A stretch of DNA of 53,640 nucleotides from Ktedonobacterales bacterium. GTDB taxonomy: Bacteria > Chloroflexota > Ktedonobacteria > Ktedonobacterales > DATBGS01. Numbering within the stretch: position 1 is the stretch's first letter; each line of letters opens with the position of its first letter. Below, piece by piece: positions 17,069 through 24,277 of this stretch. The translations under genes were made by a program, and so were the position numbers. The notes under the pieces are model-generated. The model saw only the letters and a list, made by a program, of their open reading frames with translations, was not told where the DNA came from and made no database searches. The stretch covers positions 1 to 53,640 of the forward strand of contig DATBHW010000014.1 of the NCBI GenBank assembly GCA_036557285.1. The letters are read 5' to 3'.

Positions 17069-18253
17069 ATGGGACCGCAGGATGCGTCGGATCGTATCTG
17101 GCTGAAACAGTCGGTACAATTTTCAGTCGCTGGGCAGGTGCGCACCATCGAGATTGCTCTGCCGGTGCGGCCAGACGCCTCGGCAGAGGAAATCGAGCGC
17201 CTGCTGCGGCAGGCTGACGCTGGCCTCGATCAGATGACCCAACATCTGAACAGCAAGGTGAACAAGTTGCTGGATCAGGGGAAGACGCAGAAGACCCCGG
17301 TGGCTGCCGACTCATCGAGGAGAAACCCCCGCGATATGCGGGGTCTGGAAGAATCGGCGTCTGCTGTCGAAGGAAGTGGGGCGGGCGCCAGGCCGACTGG
17401 TTCAGGCGCGCCGCCAACTATGGCTGGCGCTGTCTCAGAGGGGGCTGATTGGTCTGCTCCAGGGCCAACAGAGGCTTTGCCCGCCGCTGGCTCCGCGCTT
17501 GATCGCAAGCAATTTATCGCGGAGATCGCTGTGCTGGGGTTAAATCCGCGCCAGGCGATGGAGCGGCTGGGCGTGCGTACCCTGGATGGGGTGAATTTGC
17601 GGCAGGCGCTGGAGCAGCTACGGCTTCAGCTTCTTCACGAGCGCCCTGCATCAACTGGCGCTCGTGCAGCAGTTGAGGATTCTGGCAGCTCCTCAGCAGA
17701 GGGATCGCTGACACGAGGCGTCTCTTCGCCTCCAGCGTCTGGCTCGCCTCATCGCCAGGCGCCTGAATTGAAGTATACCTCGCTGCTCTCGCAGGCTGCC
17801 CCTGTCGAGCAGACGATCTTGCGCCCGCTGCCGGAGGGTGGCTTGCTGATAGGTGATGAAGAACAGCCCTCCGCTGATGTGGCCGCGCAGGAAAGAAATG
17901 AACACCTGCGCGTGCGCGAACGGCCTCGCACCCCTATTCCGATTCGTGGAGAGCGAAATCTGAACTCTTTGCAGGAGCAAGCGCGGGCGCGGACCCTGCT
18001 GGAGCGGCTGCGTCGGCTGCGTGGACGGCTGAACCCACCCAGCAGCGACAATCTGAAGGCTTTTCGCTATGTGGTGGAGGATCAGATCGGGGCGGAAAAA
18101 ACGGCGGCGCTGTTGCAGGCCATCTGGAGTGTGTCTCTGCCGGAACGATTAAGCCCAGATCAGGTGGCTGAATGTATCCGCTGGGGCAAAGACGATCATT
18201 TTGAAGAGGAAGTTGATATGCTGCTCAGACTGACAGCGGCAGAGGAATCGTAA
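17069..18253 (+). CDS. Uncharacterised multi-segment protein upstream of rsmD
   Basis: 394 residues from ATG 17069 (GTG 17066 also possible; GGAGGG at 17056-17061). Three conserved-looking islands: ~1-65 (VQFSVAGQVRTIEIALPVRP, then RQADAGLDQMTQHLNSKVNKLL), ~150-190 (IAEIAVLGLNPRQAMERLGVRTLDGVNLRQALEQL) and the last ~90 residues (helical, ALLQAIWSVSLPERLSPDQV). They are joined by Ser/Gly/Pro-rich linkers. No family recognised. The stop directly abuts the rsmD start (TAA-GTG), so the two are translationally linked. Confidence 0.65.
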   Translation: MGPQDASDRIWLKQSVQFSVAGQVRTIEIALPVRPDASAEEIERLLRQADAGLDQMTQHLNSKVNKLLDQGKTQKTPVAADSSRRNPRDMRGLEESASAVEGSGAGARPTGSGAPPTMAGAVSEGADWSAPGPTEALPAAGSALDRKQFIAEIAVLGLNPRQAMERLGVRTLDGVNLRQALEQLRLQLLHERPASTGARAAVEDSGSSSAEGSLTRGVSSPPASGSPHRQAPELKYTSLLSQAAPVEQTILRPLPEGGLLIGDEEQPSADVAAQERNEHLRVRERPRTPIPIRGERNLNSLQEQARARTLLERLRRLRGRLNPPSSDNLKAFRYVVEDQIGAEKTAALLQAIWSVSLPERLSPDQVAECIRWGKDDHFEEEVDMLLRLTAAEES

Positions 18254-18823
18254 GTGCGCATTGTTGGTGGTGAGGCGAAAGGTCGGCGGCTCAAGCACCC
18301 GAAGACAGCCGGGACACGCCCGGTGATTGATCGTGTCAAGACGGCGCTGTTTGATATTTTAGGCGTGCGGGTTCTTGATGCGCGCTTTCTCGATCTCTTC
18401 GCCGGAACAGGGGCCGTTGGGCTGGAGGCGTTGAGCCGGGGCGCGGCGCACGCGACGTTTATCGAGTTGAGCCAGCAGGTGACGGCAGTATTACGCGAGA
18501 ATCTGCGGACAACTGGCCTGGCAGACCGCGCCGAGGTGGTTCGGGGAGACGCCTTTCGTTTTCTGGACCTGGCAGCCTCCCAGGGGCGGCGGTATGATAT
18601 GGTATATATAGCGCCTCCGCAATATCAGCAACTGGCGGCAAAGGCGCTGGCTCAGGTAGAGCGCCTGCCGTTGACAGATGCCGGGGCGCTGGCGATTGTG
18701 CAGATTTTTCCCAAAGAGCGGGTGGACCTCGATCACCTGCCACTGCGTAAGTTTCGCCAGGTAGATGAGCGGCGCTATGGCAGCACGCTGCTGCTTTTCT
18801 ATGAGCACCAGTTAAAAAGCTAG
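18254..18823 (+). CDS. rsmD: 16S rRNA (guanine-N2)-methyltransferase, RsmD family
   Basis: Methylates G966 of 16S rRNA in E. coli. 189 residues. MRIVGGEAKGRRL, TRPVIDRVKTALFDIL and LDLFAGTGAVGLEALSRGA are diagnostic. Motif IV, normally DPPY, reads APPQY (residues 120-124): the usual acidic residue is Ala and Gln is inserted. I recall this variant from Chloroflexota RsmD, so it may be a lineage form rather than a loss. GTG start immediately after the preceding stop. coaD, its common neighbour, is ~12 kb upstream here. Confidence 0.9.
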   Translation: MRIVGGEAKGRRLKHPKTAGTRPVIDRVKTALFDILGVRVLDARFLDLFAGTGAVGLEALSRGAAHATFIELSQQVTAVLRENLRTTGLADRAEVVRGDAFRFLDLAASQGRRYDMVYIAPPQYQQLAAKALAQVERLPLTDAGALAIVQIFPKERVDLDHLPLRKFRQVDERRYGSTLLLFYEHQLKS

Positions 18824-18843
18824 TGCCAGGAGGGAACGCCACG

Positions 18844-19302
18844 ATGTCAAAGCCAGCCAGCCGATTTGCTTTTATTGATGATAGCGAGGCGCTTCGTCGG
18901 TTGGGGGTTGATCGCAAGACGCTGGAGCAGTTCATTCGAGAGAAGCGCTTGCGGGCGTATGGGGGCGTCGGCAAAGACGCTTTTTTTAAGGCGAATGAGG
19001 TCGAGGCGCTTTATGCCGCGCTCCATCCGGCGGCTGAAGCCGCAGAACCGGAGGAGGCGCCAGCCGAGGAGAAAAAGGCCGGGCCGCCGCGCCATGATCC
19101 GGCGATGCGGGTGCATCTGCGGCTTCAGGCGGACCTCAAGTGGTTTGATATTAGCGACGGCGATATTGATAGCTGGTTTCGTGAACTGCGGCCCGACGGC
19201 TATCAGCGTCAGCGCAGCAATATTCTGGAAGTGATGCGCAAGCTGCAACGCATGCTCGATCTGATTGACGCCAACAGCGCCGCTCCAGAAGATCAGCCTT
19301 GA
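18844..19302 (+). CDS. Excisionase/MerR-like winged-HTH protein
   Basis: 152 residues; AGGAGGGAACGCCACG before ATG 18844. The first ~55 residues (IDDSEALRRLGVDRKTLEQFIREKRLRAYGG, then FFKANEVEALYAAL) fit a MerR/excisionase-type winged helix for DNA binding. An acidic linker follows, then a C-terminal region (MRVHLRLQADLKWFDISDGDIDSWFRELRPDGYQRQRSNILEVM) of unknown fold. Last gene of the rsmD unit; the target is unknown. Confidence 0.65.
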   Translation: MSKPASRFAFIDDSEALRRLGVDRKTLEQFIREKRLRAYGGVGKDAFFKANEVEALYAALHPAAEAAEPEEAPAEEKKAGPPRHDPAMRVHLRLQADLKWFDISDGDIDSWFRELRPDGYQRQRSNILEVMRKLQRMLDLIDANSAAPEDQP

Positions 19303-19411
19303 GGGCGCTGAAGCGACGCTGTTGATGCTTTGTCGCGCTCCCCTGGCGCTTGCGCCAGCGCGGTCTGATGGTAGCGATGGATGGTCCTGGTAGGCGGCCA
19401 GGTGGCGCGCG

Positions 19412-20401
19412 TTACTGGTTCCTGGGCCTGCGCGATGGAAAGAATGCGGTGAGTCGCTGGCGCGTGGCCTCTCCACTTTGGGGCGTAAAGAGCGCGGCCC
19501 AGACAGCGCCTGCCGTCATGCCAAGCGTGAAATTGCGGCTGAACTTCCACCCCGACTTGATGCCCTTGCCTGTTCTGGCTGCTCCACTTGCGACGCCCTG
19601 CCTGACCTGCGCCAGACTCTCCTGGGTCTTGCCGATAGCCTGGGCGGTGGTTGCTCGCGTAGTCCTTCTAAGAGAGCTTCTCACGGAACTTAGAGCGTCT
19701 CCGAAGGAACCCATTTGACCGCCAGCCTGCCGGGAGAGGTTGGTCAGTTGGCGCCGGGTCTGCTTCAGCCATTTGGTGATGGTTTTCTGTCGCTGGCGTG
19801 GCATGCGGCTCAGGGGTACTCCCTGTGTACGGCTGGCAAGGCGGCTGAGTTGATTCTGCGCCTGCCTGGTGATCATATCTGCCCGCCTGCGTACTCTGCC
19901 TGCTCGTCTGGTAGGCTTACCAATCTGCCCGGTGAACCGACTGACCTGTTCGGTAAGCCTGCCTGTCTGGCCGCTCAATTGGTTGGACCATTGGTTGAGG
20001 AAGTTTTGCGCGCGCCACAGGGCTGTTCGCCGTCGCCGGGCGTTGCGATTTCTTATCAAGAGCGCAGCGCCGACAGCCAGGGCTATTCCACCTGCCAGGC
20101 TTGCTCCCAGGTAGAGCCAGCGCGAGCGATACCAGGGTGAACCTGCCTCCAGGTCAGCCGTCCCAAGGATGGCATCTTCCGGTGAGAGGGCGCTTTCCTG
20201 ATCAGGCAGCCTGCCAGTTTCCACAAAGAGTATGGCATCCTCTCCCTGGCCTGGGGTGGCCGACCCTGGTGGGATCCGCCCTGCCGCTTGCTCGCGCGCC
20301 AGATCGGCTGCAAGCTCTGCGCTACCGGGTTCTTCTTTATCGTTTGGGAGATGCTCAGGGAGGTCGCTCGCATCGCTCATCCCTGTAATATCTTGCTCCA
20401 T
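19412..20401 (-). CDS. YtxH-like membrane protein with Arg/Gln-rich coiled region
   Basis: 329 residues from ATG 20401 (GAAGAGGGATACA upstream on the minus strand). An acidic N-terminus of ~90 residues is followed by one membrane helix (WLYLGASLAGGIALAVGAALLI) and a cluster NRNARRRRT. Next come repeated T-G-R-L-T/R-F-T-G-Q segments, probably amphipathic. The C-terminus FTLGMTAGAVWAALFTPQSGEATRQRL matches the YtxH motif of general-stress membrane proteins. Likely a cytoplasm-facing membrane stress protein; function not known. Convergent with the HTH gene. Confidence 0.65.
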   Translation of the reverse strand: MEQDITGMSDASDLPEHLPNDKEEPGSAELAADLAREQAAGRIPPGSATPGQGEDAILFVETGRLPDQESALSPEDAILGTADLEAGSPWYRSRWLYLGASLAGGIALAVGAALLIRNRNARRRRTALWRAQNFLNQWSNQLSGQTGRLTEQVSRFTGQIGKPTRRAGRVRRRADMITRQAQNQLSRLASRTQGVPLSRMPRQRQKTITKWLKQTRRQLTNLSRQAGGQMGSFGDALSSVRSSLRRTTRATTAQAIGKTQESLAQVRQGVASGAARTGKGIKSGWKFSRNFTLGMTAGAVWAALFTPQSGEATRQRLTAFFPSRRPRNQ

Positions 20402-20523
20402 TGTATCCCTCTTCTCTTCATACCAGGACGGCAATAAGGCGCCGATGCCAGGCGCTCGGCCAGACGCCTTGCGTCAAGAGAACCGTGCATATTCTATGCC
20501 AACTCTGCCTGGGGGGAACCTAC

Positions 20524-20552
20524 AAAAAAAGAACCGGAAATATCCGGTTCTT
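20524..20552 (-). terminator. Intrinsic terminator of tRNA-Gln
   Basis: Minus strand: AAGAACCGGA pairs with TCCGGTTCTT around TATT, followed by a run of T. It starts 8 bp after the tRNA 3' end; textbook rho-independent form. Confidence 0.95.
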
Positions 20553-20560
20553 CAACGAGG

Positions 20561-20631
20561 CTGGGGTACTAGGATTCGAACCTAGACAACGTGATCCAGA
20601 GTCACGGGTCCTACCGTTAGACGATACCCCA
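20561..20631 (-). tRNA. tRNA-Gln (anticodon CTG)
   Basis: The minus strand folds into a full cloverleaf. Acceptor TGGGGTA/TACCCCA, discriminator G, D-arm with GGTAGG, anticodon stem CGTGA/TCACG with loop CTCTGGA (anticodon CTG, reads CAG), and T-loop GGTTCGAATCC. The first 15 bases match the E. coli glutamine tRNA almost exactly. The 3' CCA is not fully encoded (CCT). It is a free-standing gene with its own promoter and terminator. Confidence 0.97.
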
Positions 20632-20645
20632 AAGCAGACATCTCT

Positions 20646-20675
20646 AATATACCCTATGGGACTGAGCCATGTCAA
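20646..20675 (-). promoter_or_regulatory. Promoter of tRNA-Gln
   Basis: Minus strand TTGACA (20675-20670), 18 bp, TATATT (20651-20646), placed about 15 bp before the tRNA 5' end. Confidence 0.9.
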
Positions 20676-20728
20676 GCGGTTTTCTATGGTGGGTTCTCCC
20701 AAATCTGAGGTGTTGGCAAGCGAGGCGT

Positions 20729-20927
20729 GTTACTGGGAGCGCCGCCTCCCTTCGGGAAGGGCCGCTTGCCTCGGCTATGCCTCGTCGAGCGAGAGGTCCT
20801 CGCTCCCGTTGGTCGCTCGCGCGTCCCTTCTTGGCGGCCAGCGGTGGCCTGCTGGTCCGCTGGCCTGGAGGGCGAACGCTCGCCAGGGCGCAGCGGTGGC
20901 CGCCTGGAAGGCGGCGCTACCAGTGAC
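20729..20927. repeat. ~200-bp structured element with terminal inverted repeats (MITE-like)
   Basis: Terminal 18-bp inverted repeats (20729-20746 and 20910-20927, 16 of 18 matching), outer part GTTACTGG/CCAGTGAC. Inside are further fold-backs: CCTCCCTTCGGGAAGG, and GGCCAGCGG with CCGCTGGCC around a 12-bp loop. No coding potential or RNA family recognised. Lies alone between the tRNA and hemC promoters. Confidence 0.75.
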
Positions 20928-20999
20928 CCCCGATCATTGGTGGAACCTCTATGGTGGAAGCTGCGCAGACGCTCGCTGCCTGCACGATGGATAAGAATT

Positions 21000-21008
21000 T
21001 GCTATAAT
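21000..21008 (+). promoter_or_regulatory. Extended -10 promoter of the hem operon
   Basis: TGC-TATAAT (21000-21008), ~87 bp before the hemC ATG; weak or no -35. Confidence 0.65.
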
Positions 21009-21094
21009 AGAGTGGCGTTTTAGAGACTGAGAGGGTATGGCCTTGCACTGTTTTCTGCAACTGGTTGCAAGGGCGCTACCAGGAGCATCGCATT

Positions 21095-22165
21095 ATGGCA
21101 GGCAATATGTTATCAGACCCTGGGGAGGGTCTTGAGGTTATCGTAGGGACGCGTGGCAGCGCGCTGGCGATGTGGCAAACGGAAGCGGTCATTGGCCTGC
21201 TCCGGGCGGAGCATCCTGCTGTGCGCTTCGCTGTCCAGACGATCAAAACCCAGGGCGACAAAACTCAGGCGCTGGCGATTCCGCTGGCCCAGCTTGGGGA
21301 TAAGGGTCTGTTTGTGGCCGAACTGGAGCAGGCGCTCCTGGCCGGGCAATTGGATATAGCTGTCGAGCCGCTGAACGATCATCTGCTGGTGGAGCATGAG
21401 CGACGGGTGACAGAGACACGCCAGCCGATTGATGCCGCTGTGCATAGCCTGAAGGATTTGCCGGGGCAGCTTTCCGCTGGCCTGACCCTTGCCGCCATCA
21501 CAGAACGGGCCGATGCGCGCGATGTGCTGGTTTCGCGTCATGGCTGCACGCTTGAGCAACTTCCGCCAGGAGCGCGAGTGGCAACCAGCAGCTTGCGCCG
21601 CCGGGCGCAAATCCTGCATCGGCGGCCTGATCTCCAGATCGTGGAGATTCGCGGCAATATAGATACACGCCTGCGCAAGGCGCTGGCGTCTGATGGCCCC
21701 GATGCGATTATCCTGGCTGCTGCTGGTCTGGCGCGTCTGGGGCTGTCCGAGTGGATCACGGAGTATCTGTCGCTGGAGGTGATGCTTCCGGCTGCCGGAC
21801 AGGGCGCGCTGGCTGTGGAGGTGCGCGCGGCTGATGAGCGCCTGGTGCGCCTGGTGGCGGCAGCCGATCACGGGCCAACGCGCCGGGCAGTATCTGCGGA
21901 GCGGGCGCTGCTGGATACGCTTGGCGGTGGCTGCCAGGTTCCCATCGGTGTCTATACCTCGGTTGAGGGCGAGGCGGGCAGCGAATACCTCTGGCTGCGC
22001 GCGATGGTCGCCAGCCCTGATGGCGCGCATCTGCTGCGCCGCGAGGCGCGTGGCCCGCTGGATGCTCCAGAGGAGTTGGGCCGCTCGGTGGCGCAGGCGC
22101 TTCTGGCTGCGGGCGCGGGTGAACTTCTGGCCGAGAGCCGCGCTCGTCCGGTAGGCAGCGAATAG
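21095..22165 (+). CDS. hemC: Porphobilinogen deaminase (hydroxymethylbilane synthase)
   Basis: Joins four porphobilinogens into hydroxymethylbilane for tetrapyrrole synthesis. 356 residues from ATG 21095 with AGGAG nine bases upstream; the longer frame from TTG 21065 is not needed. EVIVGTRGSALAMWQTEAV, VHSLKDLP, RADARDVLVSR, VATSSLRRRAQ and GNIDTRLRK are standard. The dipyrromethane cofactor Cys lies in LGGGCQVPIG. A small insertion follows VAELEQALLAGQLDIAV, carrying NDHLLVEHERRVTETRQPID. hemD follows after 13 bp. Confidence 0.96.
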   Translation: MAGNMLSDPGEGLEVIVGTRGSALAMWQTEAVIGLLRAEHPAVRFAVQTIKTQGDKTQALAIPLAQLGDKGLFVAELEQALLAGQLDIAVEPLNDHLLVEHERRVTETRQPIDAAVHSLKDLPGQLSAGLTLAAITERADARDVLVSRHGCTLEQLPPGARVATSSLRRRAQILHRRPDLQIVEIRGNIDTRLRKALASDGPDAIILAAAGLARLGLSEWITEYLSLEVMLPAAGQGALAVEVRAADERLVRLVAAADHGPTRRAVSAERALLDTLGGGCQVPIGVYTSVEGEAGSEYLWLRAMVASPDGAHLLRREARGPLDAPEELGRSVAQALLAAGAGELLAESRARPVGSE

Positions 22166-22178
22166 GAAAACGAGGCAT

Positions 22179-23300
22179 ATGATGGCCCGCAGCCGTCCAG
22201 AACCAACTGAGGCAAAGGCTCCTCTTGCCTGGGAGAACCTGCCAACAACTGCTGATTCTCTGCTCTTGCTGGTGGACAGAGGGACGCTCTCTGGGGCCGT
22301 CGCGGAACTGACCCGACGGGGGCGAGCGCCAGAGACGCCCGCTGCCGTTATCCGCTGGGGAGCGATGATGCGGCAGGAATATATAGCTGGGACGCTTGCC
22401 CATATTGCTGCCCGCGCGGAGGCCGCCGGGATCACGCCGCCCGTCATGCTGATTGTGGGCGAGGGCGCCAGGCTGCGCCGGGTCGATCTGCGCCCGCTTG
22501 TGGGAAAACGCATCCTGATCACACGCGCCGCAGAGCAGGCGGAGGGGCTTCGCGCGCTGCTGGAAGCGGAGGGGGCAGAAGTAACGACGCTCTCGGCGAT
22601 CAGCATCGAGCCTGCCGCCGATACTGCCGCGTTTGATCGAGCCATTGGGCGCATCGAGCGTTATCATTGGGTGATCTTTACCAGCGTGAATGGCGTGCGG
22701 GCGTTCGTCGAGCGGCTGCATCGGGCCGAGATGGACTGGCGGGCGCTCAAGGGCGTGCGGCTGGGCGCGATTGGTCCGGCGACGGCGGAGGCGCTGCGTA
22801 ATTCCGGGGTAAGCCCCGATTTCGTGCCTGATGAGTATGTGGCCGAGGCGATCATCGCGGGCATCGGTGATGTGGTCGGGCAGCGTATCTTACTGCCACG
22901 CGCCGATATTGCCCGCGAGGCGCTGGTGGTTGAACTGCGCCGCCTGGGCGCTGAGGTAGAGGAGATTGCCGCCTATCGAACGGTGGCGCGGCCTCTGGAT
23001 GCGCAGACGGTGATAGCAGCCCTGGCAGCGCGCCCCGCTGCGATCACCTTCACCAGTTCGTCTACGGTGCGCGGCTTTCTGGCGGCGCTGCATGGGCTGA
23101 GTCTGGCGGATGCGCTGAGCGGTGTGGCGGTGGCCTGCATCGGCCCCATCACGGCGCAGACCGCGCGCGAGGCTGGCCTGGTGCCACAGATTGTTGCTGA
23201 AGAATATACGATGCCTGGCCTGACGCGGGCGATTGTCTCGTATTTTGCGGCTCCCCAGGCGCAAAGGGCGGCGCATCGATCTAAGGAGACACATGTATGA
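22179..23300 (+). CDS. hemD: Uroporphyrinogen-III synthase with N-terminal SUMT C-terminal remnant
   Basis: 373 residues. Residues ~110-360 are HemD: GKRILITRAAEQAEGLRALLEAEGAEV, WVIFTSVNGVRAFVERL, GAIGPATAEALR and ITFTSSSTVRGFL. It closes and flips the D ring of hydroxymethylbilane. Residues ~25-108 (LLLLVDRGTLSGAVAELTRRGR, PETPAAVIRWGAMMRQEYIAGTLAHIA, LIVGEGARLR) correspond to the C-terminal third of uroporphyrinogen-III methyltransferase (SUMT/CobA). The SAM-binding N-terminal two thirds are absent, and hemC ends 13 bp upstream, leaving no room for them. Methylation activity is therefore not expected. ATGATG start; stop overlaps the next gene (ATGA). Confidence 0.93.
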   Translation: MMARSRPEPTEAKAPLAWENLPTTADSLLLLVDRGTLSGAVAELTRRGRAPETPAAVIRWGAMMRQEYIAGTLAHIAARAEAAGITPPVMLIVGEGARLRRVDLRPLVGKRILITRAAEQAEGLRALLEAEGAEVTTLSAISIEPAADTAAFDRAIGRIERYHWVIFTSVNGVRAFVERLHRAEMDWRALKGVRLGAIGPATAEALRNSGVSPDFVPDEYVAEAIIAGIGDVVGQRILLPRADIAREALVVELRRLGAEVEEIAAYRTVARPLDAQTVIAALAARPAAITFTSSSTVRGFLAALHGLSLADALSGVAVACIGPITAQTAREAGLVPQIVAEEYTMPGLTRAIVSYFAAPQAQRAAHRSKETHV

Positions 23301-24061
23301 GTGCTGATGGGGTACTTGCCACGCTCACGGCTGTGCTGAGCTTGATTGCCGCTATCTTTGTCCTCGATCAGTACCTCCATCGCCCCAAAGCCTATAAGCT
23401 GCTCTGGCTGCTTGGCCTGGTGGCCTATGGCATTGCTGCTGCCGTTGAGGCTGTCGGCGCGGCTGAGGGTCATTGGAACCTGGGGATTTATCGCGCGTGG
23501 TACTTCTTTGGCGGCCTGCTGGTTGCCGCTTATCTTGGCATGGGTACGGCATATCTGATGCTGCCGCGCCGCGTGGCGCATGTAATTATGGCTGTTCTGG
23601 CGCTGGCGACTATTTATGGCGCGGCGCGCGTCTTTACGGCGTCGATCTCCGCTGAGAATCTTCACAAGCTGCTTAGCTCTACACCTCAGCAGGTGGTTGA
23701 TGTCTCCAACTTCACTATTATGCCGCTGGATATAGAAATCCTGGCGCCGATCATGAATATCAGCGGCGCGGCGTTTCTCTTTGGCGGCGCGCTCTGGACG
23801 GCGTGGGTCTTCTGGCGCAAGCGCATCATGCCCTATCGGGTTCTCTCCAACGTACTGATTGCCATTGGCGCGCTGGCCCCAACTATCCTTACCGGATTAG
23901 TCCGGCTGGGTTTTACCAGCGGCTTCTTCCTGGGGCAATTGATTGGCGCGGCTTTTATTCTGGCGGGCTTCCTGGTCAGTATCGAGATATTTAGTGTATT
24001 TCGCGTACCCTTTACCAACGTGATCCTGCGCCAGCGCGCCAGCGCCCAGACTAAGAGCTAG
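23297..24061 (+). CDS. Seven-helix membrane protein of unknown function in the hem operon
   Basis: 254 residues, ATG overlapping the hemD stop (ATGA). About seven membrane helices, including VLATLTAVLSLIAAIFVLDQYL, LLWLLGLVAYGIAAAVEAVG, AWYFFGGLLVAAYLGMGTAYL and LIGAAFILAGFLVSIEIFSVF. Scattered acidic residues in helix 2-3 loops; no heme-binding HxxH or histidine-kinase output seen. Tight coupling to hemD suggests a tetrapyrrole or respiratory link, but this is only context. Not recognised as CcsA/HemX. Confidence 0.65.
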   Translation: MSADGVLATLTAVLSLIAAIFVLDQYLHRPKAYKLLWLLGLVAYGIAAAVEAVGAAEGHWNLGIYRAWYFFGGLLVAAYLGMGTAYLMLPRRVAHVIMAVLALATIYGAARVFTASISAENLHKLLSSTPQQVVDVSNFTIMPLDIEILAPIMNISGAAFLFGGALWTAWVFWRKRIMPYRVLSNVLIAIGALAPTILTGLVRLGFTSGFFLGQLIGAAFILAGFLVSIEIFSVFRVPFTNVILRQRASAQTKS

Positions 24062-24277
24062 CCAGGACAACGCATCACCTCTTCTTCTTACCTCTCCTCT
24101 CAAGCGCCTTGCTTTGCCTTCCGCCAAGCGCCTGCCGAGCTTGTCTTGATAGGCTGCTTCTTCGGCATAGGTTTTGCGGAGGTGGGCGCGCAACGAAACT
24201 CAGGACAGAAAGCGACCGGGTAGTGGTATGCTTGATCTGCGTCTGCAATCGCTGCTTTATTTCAGCAGAAAGAGAAG

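Noticed and set aside
19343-19358. Hairpin CTGGCGC-TT-GCGCCAG as terminator between convergent genes
   Set aside because: Stem is short, the loop is too tight, and no T-run follows on either strand.
21113-22654. 513-codon minus-strand frame opposite hemC/hemD
   Set aside because: Low-complexity Arg/Ala/Ser composition, spans two confirmed genes on the other strand, no recognisable domain.
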